61,606 nt of DNA from Rhodoferax sp. (GTDB lineage Bacteria > Pseudomonadota > Gammaproteobacteria > Burkholderiales > Burkholderiaceae_C), in contig NZ_JAAFIX010000004.1 in assembly GCF_013297935.1 (NCBI RefSeq), positions 218,168 through 279,773 of the forward strand, written 5' to 3'. Under the pieces are notes generated by a model. It did not search any database and had not been told where the DNA came from. It saw only the letters and a list, made by a program, of their open reading frames with translations. The translations under genes and the position numbers were made by a program. Position 1 is the first letter of the stretch. Each line of letters starts with the position of its first letter. Shown here one piece after another: positions 8,639-18,287 of the stretch.

Positions 8639-9277
8639 TTAGTGGTCGGCGGGCGCCGGGGGCGCGTCGGGCGCGACCGTGGGCCGGGGTGGCTTGGGTC
8701 GTGGCGGCTTGCTGGTGTGAATGAGCATGGTGGCTTTGTCCATCTCCCCCGCGAGCAGATGGGGCAGGGCCTTCAGGGAGCGGTCAATGCTTTGGTCAAT
8801 GGCAATACGGTGGTCTAGAGAGGGTTTTTTGAGCACCCAGTGCACGACTTCAGACTTAACGCCCGGGTGGCCGACACCCAGCCTCAAGCGCCAGTAATCT
8901 CCCGTTCCCAGTTGGGCGTGGATGTCCCGCAGGCCGTTGTGTCCGGCATGGCTTCCGCCGAATTTGAGTTTGGCTTCTCCGGGCACGACATCCAGCTCGT
9001 CGTGAACCACCAGAATTTCTTGCGGCGCTATTTTGAAGAAGCGTGCCAGTGCGCCTACGGATTTACCGGAGAGGTTCATAAAAGTTTGCGGCTCAAGCAA
9101 CCAAACGGTTTGGCCTTGCAGGGTCGTGCGCGCCAACAAGCCGTGGTAGCCACGGTCCATGGTGAGTGTGAGCTTGAGCTCGCGTGCCAGGGCATCAACC
9201 CACCAGAAACCGGCGTTGTGGCGTGTGCCGTCATACTCAGGGCCGGGGTTGCCCAGGCCGACAAACAGTTTGATCAT
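8639..9277 (-). CDS. pth: peptidyl-tRNA hydrolase
   Basis: Releases tRNA from prematurely dropped peptidyl-tRNAs. At 212 residues it is slightly longer than usual because of a Pro/Lys-rich tail. Family motifs are visible: [18 protein letters not shown] with the catalytic His (about 8-25), [10 protein letters not shown] (about 65-75) and [11 protein letters not shown] with the catalytic Asp (about 95). It lies downstream of rplY on the same strand, a very common pairing, with a hairpin terminator between them. Confidence 0.96.
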   Translation of the reverse strand: MIKLFVGLGNPGPEYDGTRHNAGFWWVDALARELKLTLTMDRGYHGLLARTTLQGQTVWLLEPQTFMNLSGKSVGALARFFKIAPQEILVVHDELDVVPGEAKLKFGGSHAGHNGLRDIHAQLGTGDYWRLRLGVGHPGVKSEVVHWVLKKPSLDHRIAIDQSIDRSLKALPHLLAGEMDKATMLIHTSKPPRPKPPRPTVAPDAPPAPADH

Positions 9278-9326
9278 GCTGAAAATTATGGCTTACAACC
9301 GGGGGCTTTGCGGTAGGCCCCAAAGC

Positions 9327-9353
9327 AAACGGCCCACCGAGGTGGGCCGTTTT
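9327..9353 (-). terminator. hairpin terminator between rplY and pth
   Basis: Perfect 9-bp stem (ACGGCCCAC / GTGGGCCGT) with a CGAG-type loop, flanked by short A and T runs on both sides. It lies between the end of rplY and the start of pth and could act as a partial (attenuating) terminator for the rplY transcript. Confidence 0.7.
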
Positions 9354-9377
9354 CAAGTGCTTAACGCGAGGCGTTAA

Positions 9378-10001
9378 TTACTTCTTACCTTTTTTGCCTT
9401 TGGCATCAGCTGCAGGAGCGGCAACAGGTGCAACCACTTCTTCCACAGGAGCCACAACGGATACCACCACGGGGTTTGGCTTGCCGTGGGTCACAGCAGC
9501 AGTACCCTTAGGCAGAGCCAAGTCGTTCACGTGCAGGGACTTACCCTTTTCCAGGCCGCTCAGGTCCACAGCAATGAACTCAGGCAGGTCGGCTGGCAAG
9601 CAAGCCACTTCCAGCTCAGTGATGACGTGGTTGATCAAGCAAGCGTCAGTCTTCACAGCGGGGCTGTTTTCCTGACCGCTGAAGTGCAAAGGCACGCGCA
9701 TGCTCAACTTGGTGTTGGCTTCCACGCGTTGGAAGTCGATGTGCAAGATCAGTTGCTTGTAGGGGTGCATTTGCACGTCGCGCAACAGAACTTTGCTTTC
9801 CTTGCCGTTGAATTCCATGTCCAGGATCGTGGAGTGGAAAGCTTCTTTCTTGATGGCGTGCCACAAAGCATTGTGGTCCAGCTCAACCAAGAGGGGTTCG
9901 CCAGTGCCACCGTAAACGATGCCAGGTGTACGACCGGTAACGCGGAGACGGCGGCTCGCACCCGTGCCCTGCTTAGCGCGCTCAAAAGCGACAAATTTCA
10001 T
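9378..10001 (-). CDS. rplY: 50S ribosomal protein L25/general stress protein Ctc
   Basis: Binds 5S rRNA in the large ribosomal subunit. The 207-residue protein is the long, two-domain CTC form: an N-terminal L25 domain (about 1-95, with [10 protein letters not shown] and [13 protein letters not shown]) and a C-terminal TL5-like beta domain (about 100-190), ending in an Ala/Val-rich segment and a basic GKKGKK tail. It follows prs by about 100 bases on the same strand, the usual prs-rplY-pth order. Confidence 0.95.
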   Translation of the reverse strand: MKFVAFERAKQGTGASRRLRVTGRTPGIVYGGTGEPLLVELDHNALWHAIKKEAFHSTILDMEFNGKESKVLLRDVQMHPYKQLILHIDFQRVEANTKLSMRVPLHFSGQENSPAVKTDACLINHVITELEVACLPADLPEFIAVDLSGLEKGKSLHVNDLALPKGTAAVTHGKPNPVVVSVVAPVEEVVAPVAAPAADAKGKKGKK

Positions 10002-10103
10002 ATCTAACTCCTAAAAGAGCCCACCGCGACCAGTGTGGCTCCGACTTTAAAAAGACACCGCCGACACGACGTCGGCAGCATCTGCTTTTTGCACCGAGTA
10101 GTG

Positions 10104-11066
10104 TTACTCGGTGAACAAACTCATGACCGAATCGCCCTTGGCAATACGCTGGATCGTGTCGGCGATCAGCGGAGCCACGGTGAGTTGGCGGATCTTGCTG
10201 CACTGCGCAGCTGCAGCGCTCAGCGGAATGGTGTTGGTCACGACGACTTCGTCCAAGGCATCGCCACCGGCGATACGCTCAATGGCCGGGCCGGAGAAAA
10301 TGGGGTGTGTGCAATACGCGTACACCTTCTTGGCGCCGCGCGCCTTCAACACTTCAGCGGCTTTGACCAAGGTGCCTGCGGTGTCGATCATGTCGTCCAT
10401 GATCACGCAGTTACGGCCTTCGATCTCACCGATCACGTGCATGACTTCCGACACGTTAGCCTTGGGGCGACGCTTGTCGATGATGGCCATGTCGCAGTTC
10501 AGCTGCTTGGCCAACGCACGGGCGCGCACCACGCCGCCCACATCGGGGGACACCACGATCAAATCGCTGTAGTTCTTTTGGCGCAAATCGCCCAACAAAA
10601 CAGGGGACGCATAAATGTTGTCCACCGGAATGTCAAAGAAGCCTTGGATCTGGTCAGCGTGCAAATCCATGGTCAGCACGCGGTCCACGCCCACGGCTTG
10701 CAGCATGTTGGCCACCACTTTGGCCGTGATAGGCACACGGGCAGAGCGGGGGCGACGGTCCTGGCGGGCGTAACCGAAGTAAGGAATCACCGCGCTGATG
10801 CGTTCGGCAGAAGCGCGCTTGAGCGCGTCCACCATAATCAGCAATTCCATCAGGTTTTCGTTGGTGGGAGCGCAGGTGCTCTGAACCACAAACACATCGC
10901 GTGCGCGAACGTTCTGGTTGATCTCGACAGTGACCTCACCGTCCGAGAAGCGGCCTACGGTGGCAGCGCCCAGCGAAATGCCGAGGTGCTTGGAAATGTC
11001 TTCCGCCATGCCAGGATTGGCATTGCCGGTGAAAACCATGAAATCAGGGGGTGTGAATGCCTGCAT
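10104..11066 (-). CDS. prs: ribose-phosphate pyrophosphokinase
   Basis: Makes PRPP from ribose 5-phosphate and ATP for nucleotide, His, Trp and NAD synthesis. The 320-residue length is usual. Visible motifs are [40 protein letters not shown] (ATP loop), [20 protein letters not shown] and the PRPP-binding [13 protein letters not shown]. It is preceded by tRNA-Gln and ispE on the same strand. Confidence 0.97.
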   Translation of the reverse strand: MQAFTPPDFMVFTGNANPGMAEDISKHLGISLGAATVGRFSDGEVTVEINQNVRARDVFVVQSTCAPTNENLMELLIMVDALKRASAERISAVIPYFGYARQDRRPRSARVPITAKVVANMLQAVGVDRVLTMDLHADQIQGFFDIPVDNIYASPVLLGDLRQKNYSDLIVVSPDVGGVVRARALAKQLNCDMAIIDKRRPKANVSEVMHVIGEIEGRNCVIMDDMIDTAGTLVKAAEVLKARGAKKVYAYCTHPIFSGPAIERIAGGDALDEVVVTNTIPLSAAAAQCSKIRQLTVAPLIADTIQRIAKGDSVMSLFTE

Positions 11067-11145
11067 GTGGGAAGGTCCAGCGAAGAGAGTGGGTTTATTT
11101 TTTCACAGATCGCATGCTGAATCGGGACCGGCCCGAACAGCAATT

Positions 11146-11222
11146 TGGCAGGGGAAGAAGGATTCGAACCTTCGCATGCTGGAATCAAAATCCAGTGCCT
11201 TAACCAACTTGGCGACTCCCCT
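11146..11222 (-). tRNA. tRNA-Gln (anticodon TTG)
   Basis: A 77-nt cloverleaf on the complement with CCA encoded. The acceptor stem pairs AGGGGAG with TTCCCCT, the anticodon stem is CTGGA/TCCAG around loop TTTTGAT, and the T arm has GGTTCGAATCC. The anticodon reads TTG, giving Gln. It lies between ispE and prs on the same strand, a common place for this tRNA in betaproteobacteria. Confidence 0.95.
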
Positions 11223-11236
11223 ACACGGGTTGGTAG

Positions 11237-12112
11237 CTAAATGCTACCCACCGATAAACCATCGCTGGGTGCCCATCCCTGAAGGGGGTGAACATCCAAA
11301 CTGCTGCACAACCTGGCTTGACACTGAGTAGGCGCATCGCCTGTTTCAATGTCTTGAGTGCAGTGCGCGAAAACCGCGCTTCCTGAACCAGTCATTCGAC
11401 CACTGAGTCCTTTTGAATTCAGCCACTGAAGGGCTTGGTTCATTTCGGGGCACAGCGTCTGGGCTATGGCCTGCAAATCATTTCTTGTTGTCTTTAAGAC
11501 ATTTTCGAAAGTGTGTGCAGCGAAGCCATAGATTGTAGCGCACTCTGAGTCGCGTTTCAAGTTTGGATCAGAAAAAATTCTTTTCGTTTCTAAACCGGCA
11601 TCCGGCTTGACCACCAACCAGCTTGAAACAGGGATGTCGATGGGGGTGAGCTTTTCACCGATTCCCTCGACCCAGGCGTTGCGTCCTCCGAGGAAGAATG
11701 GCACGTCAGCGCCGAGACGGACCCCCAGTTCGAGCAACACGCTCAAGGGCAGGTTCAATTGCCACAAGCGATTCAGCGCTAGCAGCGTGGAGGCCGCATC
11801 TGAAGAGCCGCCACCCATGCCCGCCTGCGCGGGGATGGATTTGTAGATACCGATATGAGCACCGAGGGTGCAGCCGGACGCTTCTTGCAAGGCACGGGCG
11901 GCGCGCAGTACCAGATCGTCGCCGGGCAGGGGCCAGCTCAGGTCTTCGCGGCTGATGCGCCCATCGCTGCGGATGTCAAAGTGCAGCGTATCGCTCCAGT
12001 CAATGAGCATGAACGGGGACTGCAACAGGTGGTAACCATCGTCGCGGCGACCCACGATGTGAAGGAATAGGTTGAGCTTGGCGGGGGCGGGGATGTCGTA
12101 GAGCGACTGCAT
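11237..12112 (-). CDS. ispE: 4-diphosphocytidyl-2-C-methyl-D-erythritol kinase
   Basis: Phosphorylates CDP-methylerythritol in the MEP isoprenoid pathway. It is a GHMP kinase of 291 residues. PAKLNLFLHI opens the protein, and the ATP-binding glycine loop PAQAGMGGGSSDAA sits near residue 100. The longer frame starting at 12223 would add 37 residues with no family resemblance, so ATG 12112 (MQSLYDIPAPAKLN) is chosen. It follows lolB on the same strand by 8 bases. Confidence 0.95.
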   Translation of the reverse strand: MQSLYDIPAPAKLNLFLHIVGRRDDGYHLLQSPFMLIDWSDTLHFDIRSDGRISREDLSWPLPGDDLVLRAARALQEASGCTLGAHIGIYKSIPAQAGMGGGSSDAASTLLALNRLWQLNLPLSVLLELGVRLGADVPFFLGGRNAWVEGIGEKLTPIDIPVSSWLVVKPDAGLETKRIFSDPNLKRDSECATIYGFAAHTFENVLKTTRNDLQAIAQTLCPEMNQALQWLNSKGLSGRMTGSGSAVFAHCTQDIETGDAPTQCQARLCSSLDVHPLQGWAPSDGLSVGSI

Positions 12113-12120
12113 GGCAGTGA

Positions 12121-12624
12121 TTATCTGTGCAGCACGATGCCCAGCTCGACTCGCGGGAGCTCCGCAGCCTCCCGCACCGCGCTCAGGCGGCCTTGCTTTA
12201 AGCCACTCAGATCGACGGTCCATCCCGGCGCGGCGGTGGCAGAGCCCTGAAGCCAGTCAAAAAGCGCCGATACGGGAAGTTCTGCGCCTGTGGCTTGCAG
12301 CACCAAGGCCTCCAGCGAGTCGAATTGCCGGGTGGCACCGTCAGCAACCAAGGTCGCTGCTCCGGGCGCCCACTGCAGGCGCGCCGCCGTTGTGCCTAGC
12401 GGGGAGTAGAAAGCCAGCAGACCCGCTGTGGGGGAGCCGCCCAGTTCAAAGTCTGCGCTGAATGCCTGGGGCGGCGTACTCTGCACCTTGAGCGCCAGGC
12501 GCCCGCTCCACTGGGAATCAGCAGGAAAAGTGCCTGTAGCCCTCGTATTTATTGCGCAACCTGCTATAAAAACAATAGCAAAACTCAGCGCGAGATGCGC
12601 GCAGACTCGGGAGAGCCGGCTCAT
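12121..12624 (-). CDS. lolB: outer-membrane lipoprotein assembly protein LolB
   Basis: Accepts lipoproteins from LolA and inserts them in the outer membrane. The 167-residue protein is itself a lipoprotein: signal peptide then lipobox IAGC at about residue 23. It is short for the family but has the expected beta-rich core (WSGRLALKVQ, ADFELGGSPTAGLLAFYSPLG). Its start overlaps the stop of the TPR gene by 4 bases and ispE follows, matching the usual TPR-lolB-ispE order. The signal peptide and first mature residues are encoded by a dispersed repeat copy. Confidence 0.9.
   Translation of the reverse strand: MSRLSRVCAHLALSFAIVFIAGCAINTRATGTFPADSQWSGRLALKVQSTPPQAFSADFELGGSPTAGLLAFYSPLGTTAARLQWAPGAATLVADGATRQFDSLEALVLQATGAELPVSALFDWLQGSATAAPGWTVDLSGLKQGRLSAVREAAELPRVELGIVLHR
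12525..12584 (-). repeat. dispersed repeat copy B (in lolB signal peptide)
   Basis: On the complement it reads TTTGCTATTGTTTTTATAGC, AGGTTGCGCAATA, GAGGGCTACAGGC, then TTTTCC, the same block order as the copies at 4900 and 53181. It is in frame and encodes the FAIVFIAGCAINTRATGTF part of LolB, including the lipobox cysteine. Confidence 0.6.
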
Positions 12625-14357
12625 AACGACGGGTTCAACCGTTGGATGGTTTCCTGCAAGGTGTCATTGTCTTTCTGCAGCTCCAGACCCTGGCGCCAGA
12701 TTTTGGTGGCCGCCTCGCGCTGACCGGAAACCCAGAGCACTTCGCCCAAGTGGGCCGCTATTTCAGCATCCTGCCGGGCGGTAAAAGCCTGCTGGAGCAA
12801 GCGCTGAGCCTCCGGCAGGTTGCCGCTGCGGAATTCCACCCAAGCCAAGCTGTCCACAATGAACGGGTCGCCCGGAGCGAACTCCAAGGCTTTTTGAATC
12901 AGCTGCCGCGCTTCAGTGAGGCGCACGCCCCGATCGGCCAGCGAGTAGCCCAGCGCGTTGTACGCGTGGTGGTAGTCGGGGGCCCTGGCGATCAGCTGTC
13001 GAAGCAGGGTTTCCATTTCGTCGGGGCGTCCGAGCTTCTCGGCTGCGGTGGCCAGGTCGTAGGCAAACGTGTTGTCCTCCGGATAGGCCTTCACCGCGCG
13101 GGATAGCAAGGTGTAGGCCTCGGCCATTTGCTTGTAGTCGCGCAGCAGCTGGATCTCGGTGGCCAGCTTGGTGCGGGCATCGTCAGGCAGGAGCTCGGGC
13201 GCACTGCGAATGGCGGCGCGGGCCTCGTCGAGCTTGCCTTGGCGGGCCAGCAGGGTGGCGCGGCGGGTGGTCACCCGCAAGGCGTCTTGGGGGCTCTTGA
13301 TCCGCTGGAGCAAGGCATTGGCTTCGTCCGGCTGGCCGTTGATTTCGGCAATCTGTGCCAACAACAAATAGGCCTGCACTGCGCCGCGGCCGGTTTCGGT
13401 TTCGTCGTTGGGGTCCTGTTCCGCGGGCAGCAGGCTCAGGTATTTTCTGAGTGACTTTTCAGCCGCTGCCGCGCCCGTGGCCTGAATCTCCAGAGAACCC
13501 CGAACCAGCCAGGCATCTACAAAATCAGGCTTTTGCTGGTTGATCAGCTGCATCTGCGCCAGCGCTTCTGCGTAGCGCTGGCCGCCGATCAGGGCGCGAC
13601 CGTAGCCCATGCGGATCTCGGGCAGTGCCTTGCCGTCCAGGTACTTGCGGACGATGGCCTCGGCTGCCGGGGTTTTGGTTTCCATCAAATTCAGCGCCAG
13701 CACGGCGGGCTCTTCGGCACTGGGGTCCAGTGCGGCACCGCGCTGGGCGGCCTCCAGCGCGCCGGGCAGGTTGCCAGCGCCGAAGCGCATGACCCCGACG
13801 GTGCTCCAGGCGGCAGGGCCATACGCGGTGGTTGGCAAATCCGGCGCCAGGGCCTGCTCTACGACTGTTGCCGCCAAGGCCTTGTCGGTGACCCGGGGAA
13901 AGTAGCGCGGCAGCACATTGATGCTGCCGACCCGGTCTTTGCCTGTCAAACCCTGAAGCTCGCGCCTGAGCGGCTCGGCGAGTTCCGCCAGGCGGTTCGT
14001 GCCGATCAAAATTTGCAATACGTAGCGGTTGGCTTCTTTCGAGGCCGGATACCCGCGCAACCAGGCGCGAGCTGCGTCGAGCGCAAAGTCAGCGCTGCGA
14101 GCCCGCAGCGCCAGCTCCACGGCGCGCTCGTAGAGCCGGGGTGAATTGGCCCGGCGGGCTGCATCCAGCGTAAGCGAAAAGGCATTGGTGTCGTCGCCAT
14201 TGAATGCGCTCATCTCCGCAATCAGGATCTGGTACATCAGCCCTGCATTGAGGTCTGAATTCGTGACAGGCTCAGCTGCCGCAGCCCGGGCGGGCGCGAA
14301 ATGGGTGAGTCCGGCCACGACGGCAGCGATGGCGATGAAGCGTTGGGTGCGGTGCAT
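12621..14357 (-). CDS. TPR-repeat protein, exported
   Basis: A 578-residue protein with a signal peptide ([14 protein letters not shown] to ARAAAAE, about 1-28) and a long array of tetratricopeptide repeats, for example the C-terminal copies around [19 protein letters not shown] and [25 protein letters not shown]. It should be a periplasmic or outer-membrane-associated scaffold. The gene upstream of lolB in betaproteobacteria is commonly such a TPR protein. The frame extends to 14477, but the residues before 14357 do not form a signal peptide. It is divergent from mutM. Confidence 0.85.
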   Translation of the reverse strand: MHRTQRFIAIAAVVAGLTHFAPARAAAAEPVTNSDLNAGLMYQILIAEMSAFNGDDTNAFSLTLDAARRANSPRLYERAVELALRARSADFALDAARAWLRGYPASKEANRYVLQILIGTNRLAELAEPLRRELQGLTGKDRVGSINVLPRYFPRVTDKALAATVVEQALAPDLPTTAYGPAAWSTVGVMRFGAGNLPGALEAAQRGAALDPSAEEPAVLALNLMETKTPAAEAIVRKYLDGKALPEIRMGYGRALIGGQRYAEALAQMQLINQQKPDFVDAWLVRGSLEIQATGAAAAEKSLRKYLSLLPAEQDPNDETETGRGAVQAYLLLAQIAEINGQPDEANALLQRIKSPQDALRVTTRRATLLARQGKLDEARAAIRSAPELLPDDARTKLATEIQLLRDYKQMAEAYTLLSRAVKAYPEDNTFAYDLATAAEKLGRPDEMETLLRQLIARAPDYHHAYNALGYSLADRGVRLTEARQLIQKALEFAPGDPFIVDSLAWVEFRSGNLPEAQRLLQQAFTARQDAEIAAHLGEVLWVSGQREAATKIWRQGLELQKDNDTLQETIQRLNPSL

Positions 14358-14396
14358 CGGACCATAATAATCCAACCCCTGTACCCGAGAGAGCCC

Positions 14397-15212
14397 ATGC
14401 CTGAATTGCCCGAAGTCGAAGTCACCCGTCGCAGTTTTGCAGACCGCATCACCGGGGCCACGATCTCGGCGGTGCACATGGGCAAGCCCTTGCGCTGGCC
14501 GCTGCAGTGTGCCCCGGCGTCTCTGGCGGGCATGCGGGTGCGGGGTGTGCGGCGGCGCGGCAAGTATTTACTCGTCGACTTGAGTGAGGGTTTGCTGCTG
14601 GTGCACCTGGGCATGTCGGGGTCGGTGGTGTTCGACCGGCAGCTGCCTCCGGCCGGGGTGCATGATCACTTTGATCTGGTCACCGACCTAGGCACGCTGC
14701 GGCTGCACGACCCCCGCCGGTTCGGCGCGGTGGTGTTTGCGGCAGGCGAGGCTGACCCGGTGGCGCAAAAGCTCTTGGGCCACCTCGGGGTAGAGCCGCT
14801 CGGTGACGGATTTGAGTTACCCGCCTTCTTGGCGGGCCTGCGTCAGCGAAAGGCGCCCATTAAACAAGTGCTGCTGGCCGGCGAGGTGGTGGTGGGGGTG
14901 GGCAATATTTATGCGTCCGAGGCGCTGTTTCTGGCGGGCATCCGCCCGACCACTGCCGCCAACAGCATCAGCAAGCCCCGGGTGGCCAAGTTGCATGCGG
15001 CCGTGAAAGATGTGCTGAGCCGCGCGGTGGAGAAGGGCGGCAGCACCCTGCGGGATTTTTCCAATGCCAATGGCGAGAGCGGGTACTTTCAGTTGGAAGC
15101 CAATGTCTACGGCCGAGAAGGCGCGCCTTGTCGTGTGTGCGCCACACCGGTGCGCGCGATCCGGCAGGGTCAGCGCTCCACCTATTTCTGCATGGTTTGC
15201 CAGAAGCGCTAA
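14397..15212 (+). CDS. mutM: formamidopyrimidine-DNA glycosylase
   Basis: Removes 8-oxoguanine and FapyG from DNA by glycosylase and beta/delta-lyase action. The 271-residue protein starts PELPEVE, where the Pro after Met is the catalytic nucleophile and Glu the base. [11 protein letters not shown] (about 165) is the conserved helix, and the C-terminal zinc finger has Cys at [21 protein letters not shown] plus CQK. A dynamin-like gene and mutY follow on the same strand, placing two enzymes of the 8-oxoguanine repair system in one cluster. Confidence 0.97.
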   Translation: MPELPEVEVTRRSFADRITGATISAVHMGKPLRWPLQCAPASLAGMRVRGVRRRGKYLLVDLSEGLLLVHLGMSGSVVFDRQLPPAGVHDHFDLVTDLGTLRLHDPRRFGAVVFAAGEADPVAQKLLGHLGVEPLGDGFELPAFLAGLRQRKAPIKQVLLAGEVVVGVGNIYASEALFLAGIRPTTAANSISKPRVAKLHAAVKDVLSRAVEKGGSTLRDFSNANGESGYFQLEANVYGREGAPCRVCATPVRAIRQGQRSTYFCMVCQKR

Positions 15213-15255
15213 CGAGGGGTGAGGTGCTATATTGGCCGATTCCTCGGGGGACTAC

Positions 15256-17217
15256 GTGGCTACTTCATTCAACGATCAATTTGACCAACACGGCACCTGG
15301 CGGCGTGAGTTCGCGCTGCGCTTGAAGCTGCTGGCCGAATGGCTGAAAGACCACGAGTTGCTGGATGCCGGTGTGGAAGAGCGTTTGTTGCGCCTGGAAA
15401 CCCAGCTGCGCTCCGACAAAGTGATGGTGGCTTTTGTGGCCGAGTTCTCACGCGGCAAGTCCGAGATGATCAACGCCCTGTTTTTCGCAGGGTACGGTCG
15501 GCGTATCATGCCGGCCAGCGCCGGCCGCACCACCATGTGCCCGACCGAAATGGGTTACGACGCCGATGTGCCACCCTGCCTGCGCCTGCTCCCCATCGAG
15601 ACCCGCCTGCAACCCCAGGCCCTCATGGAGTGGCGCATGGCCCCTGAGAAATGGGCACGCATCGACCTTGATGTGAACAACCCCATGCAGTTGGCCAAGG
15701 CCTTGGAAAAAGTGGCCGAAACCCGCAAAGTTACACAAGACGAAGCCCGCGCCCTCGGCTTCTGGCACGCCCAAGCCCCCGAAGACAACCCCATGGTGGA
15801 CGCCCAAGGCATGGTCGAGGTGCCGCGCTGGCGCCATGCCCTCATCAACATCGCTCACCCCTTGCTCAAGCAGGGCCTGGTGATTCTGGACACCCCGGGC
15901 TTGAACGCCATAGGCGCCGAGCCGGAGCTGACCGTTAGCCTGATTCCGCAGGCCCATGCGGTGGTGTTCATGCTGGGGGCCGACACCGGGGTGACCAAGT
16001 CCGACTTGTCGATTTGGCGTGAGCACCTGATTACCGAGTCCACCGACCCCGATGCGCGCCTGGTGGTGCTCAACAAGATCGACACGCTGTGGGACGCCCT
16101 CAGCACCCCGGCCCAGATTCAGAGCCAGATCGACCGCCAGCGCGCTAGCACGGCCGATATTCTGGGCATTCGCAAAGAGCGGGTGATTGCCGTTTCCGCG
16201 CAAAAAGGGCTGGTTGCCAAAGTCACCGAAGACGAGGCGCTGCTGCGCCAGAGCTGCCTGCCGGTGCTCGAAGATGTGCTCGGCCACGGCATGATGGGTA
16301 AGCGCCAGCAAATTTTGGCGTCAGCCATGAAGAGTGGCATTACCGACCTGCGCGCAGAGACGGGCCGCGTCATCAACATCCGCAAGCGCGACCTGACCGA
16401 GCAGATGATGGAGCTGCAAGGCCTGCAGGGCAAAAACGCCAACGTCATCAAGCACATGCGCAACCGCATCTCGCAAGAGCAGGCGGAGTTTGACCAGGGT
16501 GGCGCCAAAATCCATGCGGTGCGCTCGGTCCACCTGCGTTTGCTGCGGGATGTGTTCAACACCCTGGGCGCCGCCATGCTCAAAAAGGAAATGGCCGCAC
16601 TCAGCGACACCTTGCTGCAAAAAGGCCTCAAGCTCGGCGTCAAGCGGGCTTACGGCGAAACCTTTGACCGCCTGCGCGCCAACTTGCAGCGGGTGCAAGG
16701 CTTGTGCGCCGAGATCCAGAGCATGCTGGAGGCGAGCTTTACGGCCCTGAATGCCGAATACGGCTTTTCGCTGCAGCCACCGGTCGAGCCCGACATGGCC
16801 CGGTTTACCGCCGACCTCGACACCATCGAACGCAACCACCTGCAATACATGGGCTTGGGCAATGCGTTCAAGCTGGCACAGCCCGAGTTTGCCGACCGCC
16901 TGGTGCGAGCCCTCTCGACCCGGCTGCGCACGGTGCACGAAACTGCGCTGGGCGAGGTGGAGCTTTGGAGCAAGTCGTCTGCGGCCCAGCTGGATGCGCA
17001 GCTGCGCGAGCGCCGCCGTAACTTCGCCCGCCGCATTGAAGCGATTGACCGTATTTCGCAGGCAGCCGGTGGTCTGGACGACCGTATCGGCGAGATCAAC
17101 CTGCAAAGCACCGCCCTCAATGAGCTCGATGCCAAGCTACTGGAGCTCACCGCCTACCTGGTGGCTGCACAGCAAAGCGCCAAGCCGGCCACCAAATTAG
17201 ACGTGGAACTGGTCTAA
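15256..17217 (+). CDS. bacterial dynamin-like GTPase
   Basis: A 653-residue large GTPase with a dynamin-type G domain: P-loop in VAEFSRGKSEMINALFF (about 55-70), switch region PASAGRTTMCPTE, DTPGLNAIG (G3) and LNKIDTLWD (G4). The rest is mostly helical and would form the stalk, with coiled-coil-like segments (about 370-430). Such proteins act on membranes. The start is uncertain: GTG 15256 follows a GGGGG ribosome site, TTG 15232 is possible, and an extended -10 (TGCTATATT) lies just upstream. It stops 2 bases before mutY starts, so translation is probably coupled. Confidence 0.8.
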   Translation: MATSFNDQFDQHGTWRREFALRLKLLAEWLKDHELLDAGVEERLLRLETQLRSDKVMVAFVAEFSRGKSEMINALFFAGYGRRIMPASAGRTTMCPTEMGYDADVPPCLRLLPIETRLQPQALMEWRMAPEKWARIDLDVNNPMQLAKALEKVAETRKVTQDEARALGFWHAQAPEDNPMVDAQGMVEVPRWRHALINIAHPLLKQGLVILDTPGLNAIGAEPELTVSLIPQAHAVVFMLGADTGVTKSDLSIWREHLITESTDPDARLVVLNKIDTLWDALSTPAQIQSQIDRQRASTADILGIRKERVIAVSAQKGLVAKVTEDEALLRQSCLPVLEDVLGHGMMGKRQQILASAMKSGITDLRAETGRVINIRKRDLTEQMMELQGLQGKNANVIKHMRNRISQEQAEFDQGGAKIHAVRSVHLRLLRDVFNTLGAAMLKKEMAALSDTLLQKGLKLGVKRAYGETFDRLRANLQRVQGLCAEIQSMLEASFTALNAEYGFSLQPPVEPDMARFTADLDTIERNHLQYMGLGNAFKLAQPEFADRLVRALSTRLRTVHETALGEVELWSKSSAAQLDAQLRERRRNFARRIEAIDRISQAAGGLDDRIGEINLQSTALNELDAKLLELTAYLVAAQQSAKPATKLDVELV

Positions 17218-17219
17218 GG

Positions 17220-18284
17220 GTGGTGCAGCCCCGTTTCGCCACCGCCATCGTGCGCTGGCAGGCCCAACACGGCCGCAACTACCTGCCTTGGCAAAACACC
17301 CAAGACCCTTACCGGGTGTGGCTGTCGGAAATCATGCTGCAGCAAACGCAGGTGGCTACCGTCATCGGCTACTTCGACCGCTTCCTGGCCCGCTGCCCCA
17401 CAGTGGCAGACCTGGCGGCCGCCAGCAGCGACGAGGTCATGGGCCTGTGGAGCGGCCTGGGCTACTACAGCCGCGCCCGCAACCTGCACCGCTGCGCCCA
17501 GCTGGTCATGGAGCTGCATGGCGGCGCCTTCCCGCGCGATGCGGCCACCCTGACTACCCTGCCCGGCATAGGCCGGTCGACTGCGGCAGCCATTGCCTCG
17601 CTGTGCTTTGGCGAGCGCGTGGCCATCATGGACGCCAACGTGAAGCGCGTGCTCACCCGCGCGCTGGGCTTTGATTCCGACCTGGCATCAGCCGCCAACG
17701 AACGCGCCCTATGGGACCACGCCACCGCCTTGCTACCCACCGAGGCTGAAGTGGCCGCCGAGGGCCCGCGTGTGATGCCGCGTTACACCCAAGGCATGAT
17801 GGACGTGGGCGCCACTATCTGCAGCCCCAAAAAGCCCCGCTGCCTGCTCTGCCCGGTCAACAGCCAATGCGCCGCCGCCAAGGCGGGCGACGCTGAGCGC
17901 TACCCGGTGCGCACCCGCAAGCTTAAGCGCAGCAGCCAAAGCCTGTGGCTGCTGTGGCTGCAGCGGGAGGATGGTGCGGTGTGGCTCAGCAAGCGCCCCA
18001 CGCCGGGGGTGTGGGCGGGCTTGCAGTGCTTCCCGCTGTTTGAGAGCGAAGACGCCCTGCGGGCTGTGCTGCCGCCGGGGCTTGCTGCCGGCGTGCGGTC
18101 TATGCCTGCAGTGACCCATGTGCTCACGCATAAAGACCTTTTTATGCATCCAGCCCAGGTGGAATGTGCGCAGGTAGCTACTAATTTGATAGCAAAAAGT
18201 GTTGGCGATGGTGCCTGGTTCACCTCCGCCGAGTGGGCCGCCGCGGGTTTACCGGCGCCGGTGCGCAAGCTGTTGGAAGGCTAG
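17220..18284 (+). CDS. mutY: A/G-specific adenine glycosylase
   Basis: Removes adenine mispaired with 8-oxoguanine. The 354-residue protein has the catalytic SEIMLQQTQV segment (Glu, about 36), helix-hairpin-helix LPGIGRSTAAAIAS (about 115), MDANVKRVL with the catalytic Asp (about 140), the [4Fe-4S] cysteines CSPKKPRCLLCPVNSQC (about 200-216), and a C-terminal Nudix-like 8-oxoG sensor domain. The start is GTG (17220 or 17223). A partial dispersed repeat (18177-18205) lies inside the sensor domain. It converges with rapZ with a gap of only 3 bases. Confidence 0.96.
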   Translation: MVQPRFATAIVRWQAQHGRNYLPWQNTQDPYRVWLSEIMLQQTQVATVIGYFDRFLARCPTVADLAAASSDEVMGLWSGLGYYSRARNLHRCAQLVMELHGGAFPRDAATLTTLPGIGRSTAAAIASLCFGERVAIMDANVKRVLTRALGFDSDLASAANERALWDHATALLPTEAEVAAEGPRVMPRYTQGMMDVGATICSPKKPRCLLCPVNSQCAAAKAGDAERYPVRTRKLKRSSQSLWLLWLQREDGAVWLSKRPTPGVWAGLQCFPLFESEDALRAVLPPGLAAGVRSMPAVTHVLTHKDLFMHPAQVECAQVATNLIAKSVGDGAWFTSAEWAAAGLPAPVRKLLEG

Positions 18285-18287
18285 CGC

